From: Streptomyces sp. RPA4-2
Lineage (GTDB): Bacteria > Actinomycetota > Actinomycetes > Streptomycetales > Streptomycetaceae
Reading direction: 5' to 3'
Assembly (NCBI RefSeq): GCF_012273515.2
Contig: NZ_CP050975.2
Location: 6,386,001-6,450,000 of the forward strand
DNA: 64,000 nt
The notes beneath the pieces are model-generated. The model saw only the letters and a program-made list of their open reading frames with translations. It did no database searches and was not told the DNA's origin. Position numbers and translations under genes: made by a program. This document shows, piece after piece, positions 8,050-16,203 of this stretch. Each line of letters starts with the position of its first letter. Positions within the stretch are counted from its first letter, which is position 1.

Positions 8050-8766
8050 TCAGCCGGTGCGGCGCAGGGCCTCGGAGAGACGGCCGGCGGCGTCGATGAC
8101 CGCCTGGGCGTGCATCCGGCCCGGGTGCCTGGTCAGACGCTCGATCGGTCCGGAGACCGAGACGGCGGCCACCACCCGGTTCGACGGCCCGCGCACCGGC
8201 GCGGAGACGGAGGCGACGCCCGGCTCGCGCTCGCCGATCGACTGGGCCCAGCCCCGGCGCCGTACGCCCGACAGCGCCGTCGCCGTGAAGCGGGCGCCCT
8301 GCAGACCGCGGTGCAGCCGCTCCGGCTCCTCCCAGGCCATCAGGATCTGGGCCGAGGACCCGGCCTTCATGGTGAGCGTGGAGCCGACCGGCACCGTGTC
8401 CCGAAGGCCGGACAGACGCTCGGCCGCCGCGACACAGATACGCATGTCGCCCTGCCGGCGGTAGAGCTGGGCGCTCTCGCCCGTGATGTCGCGCAGGTGC
8501 GTGAGCACCGGCCCCGCCGTGGCGAGCAGCCGGTCCTCACCCGCCGCCGCGGCCAGCTCGGAGAGGCGGGGTCCGAGAATGAATCGCCCCTGCATGTCGC
8601 GCGCCACCATGCGGTGGTGTTCCAGCGCCACGGCGAGACGATGTGCCGTGGGTCGTGCCAGTCCGGTCGCCGCGACCAGGCCCGCGAGGGTGGCCGGACC
8701 GGACTCCAGAGCGCTCAGGACAAGGGCTGCCTTGTCCAGAACGCCGACGCCGCTACTGTTGTCCAT
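8050..8766 (-). CDS. ndgR: IclR-family regulator NdgR
   Basis: A 238-residue IclR-type regulator. The N-terminal winged HTH covers about residues 8-65 (V-L-D-K-A-A-L-V-L-S-A-L-E then T-L-A-G-L-V-A-A-T-G-L-A-R-P-T). The IclR effector domain follows, ending with V-A-A-V-S-V-S-G-P near 200. Sequence, length and position directly divergent from leuCD match NdgR of S. coelicolor, which is known to regulate leucine biosynthesis, nitrogen-source-dependent growth and antibiotic production. ATG 8766 was chosen because it starts the HTH region; the frame is open further upstream through leuC's leader. It probably binds the 190-bp intergenic region and controls both directions. Confidence 0.92.
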   Translation of the reverse strand: MDNSSGVGVLDKAALVLSALESGPATLAGLVAATGLARPTAHRLAVALEHHRMVARDMQGRFILGPRLSELAAAAGEDRLLATAGPVLTHLRDITGESAQLYRRQGDMRICVAAAERLSGLRDTVPVGSTLTMKAGSSAQILMAWEEPERLHRGLQGARFTATALSGVRRRGWAQSIGEREPGVASVSAPVRGPSNRVVAAVSVSGPIERLTRHPGRMHAQAVIDAAGRLSEALRRTG

Positions 8767-8956
8767 GAAACGATACTCGCGTCTCACTCTGTGAAACGCA
8801 AGTTCAATTTCCGGTGGAACGCGCCACCCTTGTAGACACAGCGGCCCGCGGACCAACGGGCCTGGCGGACGACGTCCGGACGAGGGGTACGGACGTCTGC
8901 CGCCCCGGAAATCTCTAGTTGGGCCGGCGCCACACAGGCCGGTCGGAGGGAAAGCG
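8767..8956. promoter_or_regulatory. ndgR-leuC divergent control region
   Basis: The shared intergenic region holds a direct repeat TGAAACG (at about 8766 and 8790) and an inverted repeat GTTC-N11-GAAC at 8802-8820 with an inner TTCC/GGAA dyad. It also holds a hairpin CGTCCG/CGGACG further down in the leuC leader. The leuC ribosome site is GGAGGGAAAG just before 8957. These are candidate NdgR sites; I know of no exact consensus to test against. Confidence 0.45.
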
Positions 8957-10393
8957 ATGGGTAGGACACTCGCGGAGAAGGTCTGGGACGACCACGTCGT
9001 CCGGCGCGCCGAGGGCGAGCCCGACCTCCTCTTCATCGATCTGCACCTGCTGCACGAGGTGACCAGCCCCCAGGCCTTCGACGGCCTGCGTCAGGCGGGG
9101 CGCCCGGTGCGCCGTCTCGACCTCACCATCGCCACCGAGGATCACAACACCCCGACCCTCGACATCGACAAGCCCATCGCGGACCCGGTCTCCCGGGTCC
9201 AGCTGGAGACGCTGCGCAAGAACGCGGCCGACTTCGGTGTGCGCCTGCACTCCCTCGGTGACGTCGAGCAGGGAGTCGTCCACGTCGTGGGACCGCAGCT
9301 GGGCCTGACCCAGCCGGGCACCACCGTGGTCTGCGGCGACTCGCACACCTCCACGCACGGCGCCTTCGGCGCGCTGGCGTTCGGCATCGGCACCTCGCAG
9401 GTCGAGCACGTGCTGGCCACCCAGACGCTGCCGCTGGCCCGCCCCAGGACCATGGCCATCACGGTCGACGGCGAGCTGCCCGAGGGCGTCACCGCGAAGG
9501 ACCTGATCCTGGCGATCATCGCCCGGATCGGCACCGGCGGCGGCCAGGGCTACATCCTGGAATACCGCGGCTCCGCCATCGAGAAGCTCTCGATGGAGGC
9601 CCGCATGACCATCTGCAACATGTCGATCGAGGCCGGTGCCCGCGCGGGCATGATCGCCCCCGACGAGACGACCTTCGCCTACCTCCAGGGACGCGCCCAC
9701 GCGCCCGAGGGCGAGGACTGGGACGCGGCGGTCGCGTACTGGAAGACGCTGAAGACGGACGAGGACGCGGTCTTCGACGCCGAGGTCGTCATCGACGGTC
9801 CCTCGCTGGCCCCGTTCGTCACCTGGGGCACCAACCCCGGCCAGGGCGCGCCGCTTTCGGCGTCCGTCCCCGACCCGGCTTCGTACGAAGACGCTTCGGA
9901 GCGCCTGGCCGCCGAAAAGGCCCTGGAATACATGGGGTTGACCGCCGGACAGCCGCTGCGCGACATCGAGGTCGACACCGTCTTCGTAGGTTCGTGCACC
10001 AACGGTCGCATCGAGGACCTGCGGGCCGCCGCCGCGATCGTCGGGGGCCGCAAAGTCGCCGAGGGCGTACGGATGCTGGTGGTCCCCGGCTCCGCCCGGG
10101 TCGGCCTGCAGGCCGTCTCCGAGGGCCTGGACGTGGTCTTCAAGGAGGCCGGCGCCGAATGGCGGCACGCGGGCTGCTCGATGTGTCTGGGCATGAACCC
10201 CGACCAGCTGGCACCCGGTGAGCGCTCCGCGTCCACCTCCAACCGCAACTTCGAGGGCAGGCAGGGCAAGGGCGGCCGTACGCACCTGGTCTCCCCGCAG
10301 GTCGCCGCCGCCACCGCCGTGCTGGGCCATCTGGCCTCGCCGGCCGACCTGTCCGACGCGCCCGCCGACCGTACGCCCGCTGGAGTCCGATAA
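8957..10393 (+). CDS. leuC: 3-isopropylmalate dehydratase large subunit
   Basis: Aconitase-superfamily enzyme of 478 residues. With LeuD it interconverts 2- and 3-isopropylmalate in leucine biosynthesis. The three [4Fe-4S] cysteines are visible: G-S-C-T-N-G (about C346) and C-S-M-C-L-G-M-N-P (about C408 and C411). The N-terminal V-W-D-D-H-V-V and [12 protein letters not shown] motifs are typical. Full length. Followed after 3 bases by leuD, so one operon, and preceded by the divergent ndgR. Confidence 0.98.
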   Translation: MGRTLAEKVWDDHVVRRAEGEPDLLFIDLHLLHEVTSPQAFDGLRQAGRPVRRLDLTIATEDHNTPTLDIDKPIADPVSRVQLETLRKNAADFGVRLHSLGDVEQGVVHVVGPQLGLTQPGTTVVCGDSHTSTHGAFGALAFGIGTSQVEHVLATQTLPLARPRTMAITVDGELPEGVTAKDLILAIIARIGTGGGQGYILEYRGSAIEKLSMEARMTICNMSIEAGARAGMIAPDETTFAYLQGRAHAPEGEDWDAAVAYWKTLKTDEDAVFDAEVVIDGPSLAPFVTWGTNPGQGAPLSASVPDPASYEDASERLAAEKALEYMGLTAGQPLRDIEVDTVFVGSCTNGRIEDLRAAAAIVGGRKVAEGVRMLVVPGSARVGLQAVSEGLDVVFKEAGAEWRHAGCSMCLGMNPDQLAPGERSASTSNRNFEGRQGKGGRTHLVSPQVAAATAVLGHLASPADLSDAPADRTPAGVR

Positions 10394-10396
10394 GCC

Positions 10397-10990
10397 ATGG
10401 AAGCATTCACCACGCACACCGGCCGGGCCGTACCGCTGCGCCGCGGCAACGTCGACACCGACCAGATCATCCCCGCTCACTGGCTCAAGAAGGTGACCAG
10501 GGACGGTTTCGAGGACGGGCTCTTCGAGGCCTGGCGCAAGGACTCTTCCTTCATCCTCAACCAGCCCGAGCGCAAGGGCGCCACGGTCCTGGTCGCCGGC
10601 CCGGACTTCGGGACGGGCTCCTCGCGCGAGCACGCCGTCTGGGCGCTGCAGAACTACGGCTTCAAGGCCGTCGTCTCGTCCCGCTTCGCGGACATCTTCC
10701 GGGGCAACTCGCTCAAGAACGGCCTGCTCACAGTGGTTCTGGAGCAGAAGACCGTGGAGGCGCTGCAGGAACTCACCGAGAACGACCCGCAGGCCGAGAT
10801 CACGGTCGACCTGGAGGCCCGTGAGGTGCGCGCCGAGGGCATCACCGCCGCCTTCGAGCTCGACGAGAACGCCCGCTGGCGGCTGCTGAACGGCCTGGAC
10901 GACATCTCCATCACCCTCCAGAACGAGGGCGACATCGCGGAGTACGAGGCCAAGCGGCCGTCGTACAAGCCGAAGACGCTCCAGGTCTGA
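10397..10990 (+). CDS. leuD: 3-isopropylmalate dehydratase small subunit
   Basis: Small (swivel-domain) subunit, 197 residues, partner of LeuC. Diagnostic motifs are [10 protein letters not shown] near residues 15-25 and [13 protein letters not shown] near 68-80, which closes over the substrate. ATG 10397 lies 3 bases after leuC stops. The pair ends at a perfect 12-bp hairpin. Confidence 0.98.
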   Translation: MEAFTTHTGRAVPLRRGNVDTDQIIPAHWLKKVTRDGFEDGLFEAWRKDSSFILNQPERKGATVLVAGPDFGTGSSREHAVWALQNYGFKAVVSSRFADIFRGNSLKNGLLTVVLEQKTVEALQELTENDPQAEITVDLEAREVRAEGITAAFELDENARWRLLNGLDDISITLQNEGDIAEYEAKRPSYKPKTLQV

Positions 10991-11058
10991 CGCCCGGCGC
11001 GCGGCGCGACCCGCCGCGCGGCCGTCGCACAGCTGATTTCAGCCACCGCAACACCCCT

Positions 11059-11092
11059 CTGTACCCCCAATCGTGGACGGTTGGGGGTACAG
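11059..11092 (+). terminator. leuCD terminator
   Basis: A perfect 12-bp inverted repeat (CTGTACCCCCAA / TTGGGGGTACAG) with a 10-base loop, 68 bases after leuD. No T-run. Confidence 0.8.
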
Positions 11093-11267
11093 CTGTGTCT
11101 GCCCCCGGAGGGCCTCCGTGCGTCGCTTCGAAGGGCTCCAACTACCGCAGTCGCAAAGGGAATTGCCTGGACAGGCGCTTGTTGCGGCGATGGCGCCCGG
11201 AGGCGTCCAGGACCCCCTGGGGGCGCGGCAGTTACCCCCTGGGCAGGCGACAACTCGCCCCAGATGG

Positions 11268-11273
11268 CACAAT
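11268..11273 (+). promoter_or_regulatory. candidate -10 box giving a leaderless transcript
   Basis: CACAAT ends 6 bases before the ATG at 11280, so the predicted start of transcription coincides with the start codon. There is no ribosome-binding site upstream. The -35 is poor. Confidence 0.4.
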
Positions 11274-11279
11274 CTGTGC

Positions 11280-11510
11280 ATGGAACACGACGGCCAACTC
11301 GAGCTCTATACGGCAGTCGCGGTCCAACTCAAGGAAGCGCACACAAGAGTGCGTGCACTGCAAGTCCCGGAGGGCGTACGGATGGCGCTGACCCGGAAGC
11401 TGCTGGTCATTACGGCCGTGGCCAAGCACGATCTCGCCGACGCGGCAAGGCGGCTGGAGCGGTTCACCACCGACCTCGACGAGGGCCGATTCCTCGAAGG
11501 GGAACGCTGA
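11280..11510 (+). CDS. conserved small helical protein, unknown function
   Basis: A 76-residue protein, predicted almost wholly helical, with an acidic N-terminus and alternating Arg/Leu segments (H-T-R-V-R-A-L, A-R-R-L-E-R-F). I place it as the small protein conserved between leuD and hupS in Streptomyces; no function is known to me. The frame is open far upstream, but only ATG 11280 removes a low-complexity, compositionally odd prefix. No Shine-Dalgarno sequence is present, and a -10-like box sits at leaderless distance. It could be a small DNA- or protein-binding factor. Confidence 0.75.
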   Translation: MEHDGQLELYTAVAVQLKEAHTRVRALQVPEGVRMALTRKLLVITAVAKHDLADAARRLERFTTDLDEGRFLEGER

Positions 11511-11568
11511 GGTACCGCGCTGCAGCCCGAGTTCGTTGCGGCACAAGGGTGATTAGCCCGTTTCGTGT

Positions 11569-11597
11569 TTGATTTGCGGTATATATCTGCCTAACGT
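11569..11597 (+). promoter_or_regulatory. hupS promoter
   Basis: TTGATT (11569-11574), a 17-base spacer, then TAACGT (11592-11597) is a good housekeeping-sigma promoter within a locally AT-rich stretch. The leader would be about 45 bases, ending with AAGGGGAAG before GTG 11649. Confidence 0.65.
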
Positions 11598-11648
11598 GCG
11601 AAAAAGCTTGAACGCATTCGTTCGGGCAATGTCTCCGAAGGGGAAGAC

Positions 11649-12302
11649 GTGAACAAGGCGCAGCTCGTAGAAGCGATTGCCGACAAGGTCGGCGGGCGTC
11701 AGCAGGCCGCCGACGCGGTCGACGCCGTACTGGACGCCATCGTCCGTGCAGTTGTCGGCGGGGACCGGGTCTCGGTCACCGGCTTCGGTTCCTTCGAGAA
11801 GGTCGACCGTCCGGCTCGTTACGCCCGCAACCCGCAGACGGGTGAGCGTGTTCGGGTCAAGAAGACCTCTGTGCCGCGCTTCCGCGCCGGTCAGGGCTTC
11901 AAGGACCTGGTGAGCGGCTCGAAGAAGCTCCCGAAGAACGACGTGGCGGTCAAGAAGGCCCCGAAGGGCAGCCTCTCCGGCGGCGCCTCGGCCACCGTCA
12001 AGAAGGCCGCGGCCAAGAAGGCCACCACCGCCAAGAAGGCGACGGCCAGGAAGACCACCGCCGCCGTGAAGAAGACGGCCGCGAAGAAGACCACCACCGC
12101 CGCCGCGAAGAAGACGACGACGGCCAAGAAGGCGACCGCCAAGAAGACCACGGCGACGGCCAAGAAGGTCGCGGCGAAGAAGACGACGGCGAAGAAGGCC
12201 ACCGCCAAGAAGGCCCCGGCGAAGAAGGCGACCGCCAAGAAGGCCCCCGCCAAGAAGTCGACGGCTCGCAAGACCACCGCCAAGAAGACCACCGCCCGCT
12301 GA
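11649..12302 (+). CDS. hupS: HU-family nucleoid protein with lysine-rich tail (HupS type)
   Basis: Two-part nucleoid-associated protein of 217 residues. Residues 1 to about 92 form a complete HU fold with the [11 protein letters not shown] core and the DNA-clamping arm A-R-N-P-Q-T-G-E. Residues from about 100 form a histone H1-like tail built of repeated A-K-K-A/T-A-K-K units. Actinobacterial HupS is known to compact chromosomes in spores. The position next to leuCD agrees with S. coelicolor hupS. GTG 11649 follows AAGGGGAAG. The repeat length of the tail is the most variable part of the family and could be mis-assembled. Confidence 0.95.
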   Translation: MNKAQLVEAIADKVGGRQQAADAVDAVLDAIVRAVVGGDRVSVTGFGSFEKVDRPARYARNPQTGERVRVKKTSVPRFRAGQGFKDLVSGSKKLPKNDVAVKKAPKGSLSGGASATVKKAAAKKATTAKKATARKTTAAVKKTAAKKTTTAAAKKTTTAKKATAKKTTATAKKVAAKKTTAKKATAKKAPAKKATAKKAPAKKSTARKTTAKKTTAR

Positions 12303-12331
12303 GAAGCAGGGGCGCAGGGCACCTCACGCGC

Positions 12332-12362
12332 CGGGCCGGGCTCCCACGGGGAGCCCGGCCCG
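12332..12362 (+). terminator. hupS terminator
   Basis: A perfect 14-bp GC stem (CGGGCCGGGCTCCC / GGGAGCCCGGCCCG) with a 3-base loop, 30 bases after hupS. It lies between convergent genes and may serve both. Confidence 0.85.
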
Positions 12363-12394
12363 CGGCGTGTCCGGGGACGGTCCGAAGGCCCCGG

Positions 12395-12598
12395 TCAGAA
12401 CGTCTGGAGCGTCACGAGGGTGATCCGCCGTGCCGCGCCGTCGCCCTCGGTCTCGATACGCACGCGCTGCCCCGGGCGCAGCAGCCGCAGGCCGCCGGCG
12501 TCGAACGCCGCGCCGTCGAAGGGCACGGGGGTGCCGTCGTCGAGCAGCACCTGCCCGCTACGGGTGTCGGGGTCGTACGTGTACGCGGTCGCCTGCAT
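12395..12598 (-). CDS. small conserved OB-like protein, unknown function
   Basis: A 67-residue protein. The order is a Y-D-P-D-T-R-S-G segment, [17 protein letters not shown], and a final beta-strand with I-T-L-V-T-L-Q. This pattern resembles the small beta-barrel (cold-shock/OB-like) proteins in which a D-D-G-T turn precedes L-x-x-G-Q-R-V. Aromatic RNP motifs of true cold-shock proteins are missing, so RNA binding is not supported. ATG 12598. Converges with hupS. I recall this short protein as conserved in Streptomyces at the same place. Confidence 0.75.
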   Translation of the reverse strand: MQATAYTYDPDTRSGQVLLDDGTPVPFDGAAFDAGGLRLLRPGQRVRIETEGDGAARRITLVTLQTF

Positions 12599-13415
12599 GC
12601 CGGGAGTTTATCCAGCGCCGGTCCCGCCGGGGGTGCGTACCGGGGGACTGGGCGGAAGCGCGGCCACCTCGTCGGCCCTGGCATCCCGGGCCCGGTTCCC
12701 GCCCCGGTGCGCGGGCCTCCTGGACTTGCCCTCGGGCGCCGTGCTTGGCCGGTGCCGACCGACGTAGAGGGCGTCCGTCGTGCGTCGGTGTCCCGGTGTC
12801 CCGGTGTGCGGGTGGACCGGTTTACGGATGCAGGGGCATCCGACGTCCGACGATGACTCCGGGAGCGGCCTGACACCAGCTCCGGGGTCCGGGCTCCGGA
12901 GCGGCCCGGCACGAGGCGCGAGGCCGGAGGGGCGGCCTGACACCGGCGCCGCCCGTCGCGGGTGCGAGGCGCGACAGCGACGAGGCCTGCGGGCCGGGCG
13001 GCGCGGTGGGGACGAGGGGCCTCGCGGGCCCGCCGTGCCCCCGGTACGGGGCCCTGCGGGCCTGACGGCGGCCCCGTGCCCCTGATGCCGGGCCGCGCAG
13101 GCCTTGCGCCGGCCCGGTGCCCGCACCCGATGCCGGGCCTTCGCGGACGGGACAACCACGAACCGTCCACGCCTCGGACCTGCGAGGGCACCCGCACATC
13201 GAGCGCATGACGTCGGCCCCTCCGCCCGTCCGGCGACCTGTCGGTCCCTGTGCCGGGCCCGGCACAGGGCCTGCGGCGTCCCCCGACCTGTCCGCGGAGG
13301 GCACAGCACCCGGCCACGCCCGGCGCTGTGCCCACGGCCGCTCGGTGCCGTGCGGCGCCCCGTCACGTCCTCCGCCACGGTGGCCCCCACCGTGGCCCCC
13401 CATCGCGGCCCGGCG
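12599..13415. other. 817-bp gap, repeat-rich, no convincing gene
   Basis: Several long overlapping open frames exist on both strands, but none has a ribosome site, a recognisable domain or a normal amino-acid mix; they are R/P/G/A-rich artefacts of high GC. The stretch contains short degenerate repeats: TGTCCCGG tandem units near 12788-12805, and many GCCGGGC/GCGGGCC blocks between 12950 and 13150. I see no RNA gene. Confidence 0.6.
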
Positions 13416-14063
13416 TCAGGTGCCGGGCTGGCCCGGGATGAGGAGTTTGGCCGCCACCGTGGCCGTGCGCGGGCCCACGCCCAGGGCGAGCGCCGCGCGC
13501 AGGTCGTCGCCTGTGTCCACGTCCTGACGTACCGAATCCACCGCCGTGAGGAGGAGTTCCACGGCGCCCGAGGCGCGATGCCGGGCACGGGAATCGGTGC
13601 CGAAAGCGGGGCGCAATTCTCGGCCCGGTGAGGCGGCCAGCAGGGTGGTCCCGATTGCCGCCGCGTCGGCGAGAAAAGCGCGCGGGAATTCAGCCGCGGC
13701 GTCGAGTACCCGGGCCAATTCCAGAGGGCGCAGCGCGGGCAGATCGGCGTTCAGGGCCGCCACCGCGCATTCGGGGCCGCGGGAACGTACGACGGCCGCC
13801 GCGTGCGCCAGCGCGGCGTTCAGGCCGCCACCCGGCTCGTCCGGGACGATCCGCGCCCCCAGCGCCGCCAGCTCCCGCCCGGCCAGCGCGTCGTCCGTGA
13901 CTACCGCCACATCACCTACCGCCCCGCAGGCCAGCGCGGCCGCCACGGTGTCCTGCGCGAACGCGAGGGCGAGCCCCGGACGCACTCCGTCGTCGGCGGT
14001 GTCCGACAGCCTGCTCTTGGCGCGCGCCAGGGGTTTGAGGGGTACGACCAACGTCCACTGCAC
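13416..14063 (-). CDS. cofC: 2-phospho-L-lactate/phosphoenolpyruvate guanylyltransferase (F420 biosynthesis)
   Basis: Nucleotidyltransferase of 215 residues, CofC/FbiD family. It activates phospholactate or PEP with GTP in coenzyme F420 synthesis. The glycosyltransferase-A-like fold is signalled by V-V-P-L-K-P-L-A-R-A-K-S-R-L (about 6-19), a conserved A-A-L-N-A-D-L-P-A-L near residues 100-110 (acidic metal site), and F-G-T-D-S-R-A-R-H near 154-162. Start GTG 14063. It stands alone here; the other F420 genes are elsewhere. In actinobacteria the substrate is thought to be PEP (FbiD). It converges on no gene and is divergent from plsC. Confidence 0.92.
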   Translation of the reverse strand: MQWTLVVPLKPLARAKSRLSDTADDGVRPGLALAFAQDTVAAALACGAVGDVAVVTDDALAGRELAALGARIVPDEPGGGLNAALAHAAAVVRSRGPECAVAALNADLPALRPLELARVLDAAAEFPRAFLADAAAIGTTLLAASPGRELRPAFGTDSRARHRASGAVELLLTAVDSVRQDVDTGDDLRAALALGVGPRTATVAAKLLIPGQPGT

Positions 14064-14208
14064 CGGCGCTCCGTTCCTGCCTTGTCGCGCCCATTGTGAC
14101 CCGGTGGCCCTGGCGGTCCGGACGTCGGGGCGTACGGTGTTCTCGACAGACTGGCGGCCTGGGGCGACACTTGTCCGGCCCCCCAGGCTCTAAGAGGAAG
14201 GTGCCCGC

Positions 14209-15039
14209 GTGCCCCGCCGCAGAATCGGCTTCTGGTACCGCTTCGCAGCGGTTCTCTGCAAACCGCCGCTCGTGGTTCTGATCAAGCGGGACTGGCGCGG
14301 AATGGAGAACATTCCGGCCGAGGGCGGATTTATCACCGCGGTGAACCACAATTCGCATGTGGACCCGTTCGCGTATGCCCACTATCAGTACAACACCGGG
14401 CGTGTTCCGCGTTTCCTGGCCAAGGCCGGGCTTTTCAGGAAGGGATTCGTGGGGGCCGCGATGCGCGGCACCGGACAGATCCCCGTCTACCGCGAGAGCA
14501 CCGACGCGCTGAGCGCCTTCCGGGCCGCGATCGACGCCGTGGAGCGCGGCGAATGTGTCGCCTTCTACCCCGAGGGCACCCTCACACGTGACCCCGACGG
14601 CTGGCCGATGACCGGCAAGACCGGCGCCGCGCGGGTCGCCCTGCAGACCAAGTGCCCGGTGATCCCGGTCGCCCAGTGGGGCGCCAACGAACTGCTGCCG
14701 CCGTACGCCAAGAAGCCCAACCTCCTTCCGCGCAAGACCCACCAGGTACTCGCGGGTCCCCCCGTGGACCTCTCGCGCTTCTACGACCGGGAGATGAGCC
14801 CGGACCTCCTCAAGGAGGCCACCGAGGTCATCATGGCCGCCGTGACCGCGCTGCTGGAGGAGATCCGCGGCGAGAAGGCGCCCGAGACGCCCTACGACCC
14901 GCGTCAGGTGCGGATCGAGCAGCGCCGCCGCACCGCGGCCCAGGAGAAGGCCCAGGCGCAGGCCCAGGCCCAGGCCCGGATCCACGCCCAGGGAACGGCG
15001 CAGGTGCAGGCACAGCGGGAAGAGGGGCAGGGCACGTGA
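14209..15039 (+). CDS. plsC: 1-acyl-sn-glycerol-3-phosphate acyltransferase (PlsC-like)
   Basis: Acyltransferase of 276 residues that converts lysophosphatidate to phosphatidate at the membrane. Catalytic H-X4-D is N-H-N-S-H-V-D (H47, D52). The glycerophosphate-binding motif is Y-P-E-G-T (E122-T124), and the N-terminal hydrophobic stretch G-F-W-Y...P-L-V-V-L is near 7-24. Start GTG 14209 has GAGGAAGG 7 bases ahead. The end is unusual: after about residue 243 the protein becomes a Q/A-rich low-complexity tail of Q-A repeats. It overlaps gpsA by GTGA, so the two steps of phosphatidate synthesis are coupled. Confidence 0.92.
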   Translation: MPRRRIGFWYRFAAVLCKPPLVVLIKRDWRGMENIPAEGGFITAVNHNSHVDPFAYAHYQYNTGRVPRFLAKAGLFRKGFVGAAMRGTGQIPVYRESTDALSAFRAAIDAVERGECVAFYPEGTLTRDPDGWPMTGKTGAARVALQTKCPVIPVAQWGANELLPPYAKKPNLLPRKTHQVLAGPPVDLSRFYDREMSPDLLKEATEVIMAAVTALLEEIRGEKAPETPYDPRQVRIEQRRRTAAQEKAQAQAQAQARIHAQGTAQVQAQREEGQGT

Positions 15040-16046
15040 GCAAGCCCGTCAAGGCGGCCGTCTTCGGGTCCGGGTCGTGGGGTACGGCCTTCGGCATGGT
15101 GCTCGCCGACGCGGGGTGCGAGGTCACCCTGTGGGGGCGGCGCGCGGAACTCGCCGAAGCGGTCAACTCCACGCACACGAACCCGGACTACCTGCCGGGC
15201 GTCGAACTCCCCGGGAACCTGCGGGCCACCACCGACGCCGCCGAGGCCGCGCGCGACGCCGACTTCACCGTGCTCGCGGTGCCCTCGCAGACCCTGCGCG
15301 CCAACCTCGCCGGCTGGGTGGCGCTGCTGGAGCCGGACACCGTGCTCGTCTCCCTCATGAAGGGCGTCGAACTCGGCTCCGCCATGCGGATGAGCGAAGT
15401 GATCGAGGACGTCGCCAAGGTCGGCGCCGACCGCGTCGCCGTGGTCACCGGGCCCAACCTCGCGCGGGAGATCGCCGCCCGGATGCCGGCCGCCGCCGTC
15501 GTCGCCTGCACCTCCGAAGCGGTCGCCCAGCGCCTCCAGGCCGCCTGCCACACCCCGTACTTCCGCCCGTACACCAACACCGACGTGGTGGGCTGCGAAC
15601 TCGGCGGCGCGGTCAAGAACGTCATCGGTCTCGCCGTCGGCATCGCGGACGGGATGGGCCTCGGGGACAACGCCAAGGGCTCGCTCATCACGCGCGGGCT
15701 GGCCGAGACCACCCGGCTCGGGCTCGTCATGGGCGCCGACCCGCTGACCTTCTCCGGACTGGCGGGCCTCGGTGACCTGGTGGCCACCTGCTCGTCGCCC
15801 CTCTCGCGCAACCACACCTTCGGCACCAACCTCGGCAGGGGCATGACCCTGCAGGAGACCATCGCGGTCACCAAGCAGACCGCCGAGGGCGTCAAGTCCT
15901 GTGAGTCCGTGCTGGATCTGGCCCGCCGGCACGGTGTCGACATGCCCATCACCGAGACGGTCGTCGGCATCGTCCACGAGGGCAAGCCGCCGGTCGTCGC
16001 GCTCAAGGAACTGATGTCGCGCAGCGCGAAGCCCGAACGCCGCTGA
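15036..16046 (+). CDS. gpsA: NAD(P)+-dependent glycerol-3-phosphate dehydrogenase
   Basis: Cytosolic enzyme of 336 residues that reduces dihydroxyacetone phosphate to sn-glycerol-3-phosphate for phospholipid synthesis. The Rossmann motif G-S-G-S-W-G-T-A is at residues 11-18, the V-T-G-P-N-L-A signature near 138-144, and the catalytic lysine in G-G-A-V-K-N-V-I-G near 190. Full length. GTG 15036 overlaps the plsC stop by 4 bases; the longer upstream extension of the frame runs through plsC and is rejected. Confidence 0.97.
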   Translation: MSKPVKAAVFGSGSWGTAFGMVLADAGCEVTLWGRRAELAEAVNSTHTNPDYLPGVELPGNLRATTDAAEAARDADFTVLAVPSQTLRANLAGWVALLEPDTVLVSLMKGVELGSAMRMSEVIEDVAKVGADRVAVVTGPNLAREIAARMPAAAVVACTSEAVAQRLQAACHTPYFRPYTNTDVVGCELGGAVKNVIGLAVGIADGMGLGDNAKGSLITRGLAETTRLGLVMGADPLTFSGLAGLGDLVATCSSPLSRNHTFGTNLGRGMTLQETIAVTKQTAEGVKSCESVLDLARRHGVDMPITETVVGIVHEGKPPVVALKELMSRSAKPERR

Positions 16047-16164
16047 GCCGTCGGAGTGCCGCCCCGGCACCGGCCGGAGAGCGCTTCACGGCGGCTCCCG
16101 CGACACCGGGGATCAACGCTGTGCGACCACTCGCGCGACGCTGAGCAACGGCCGCAGCGGGGCG

Positions 16165-16194
16165 CTGACTCAGCGCCGTACCACCGGGTACTCT
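16165..16194 (+). promoter_or_regulatory. candidate ddl promoter (near-leaderless)
   Basis: CTGACT (16165-16170), 18 bases, then TACTCT (16189-16194). The start point would be within about 3 bases of ATG 16204, and no Shine-Dalgarno sequence is present. The -35 overlaps a small hairpin GGCGCTG/CAGCGCC at 16161-16177. Confidence 0.45.
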
Positions 16195-16203
16195 CAACGC
16201 GAT

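Noticed and set aside
12608..13588. Long open frames on both strands in the 12.6-13.6 kb gap
   Set aside because: No ribosome site, R/P/G-rich composition and no domain; typical high-GC shadow frames.
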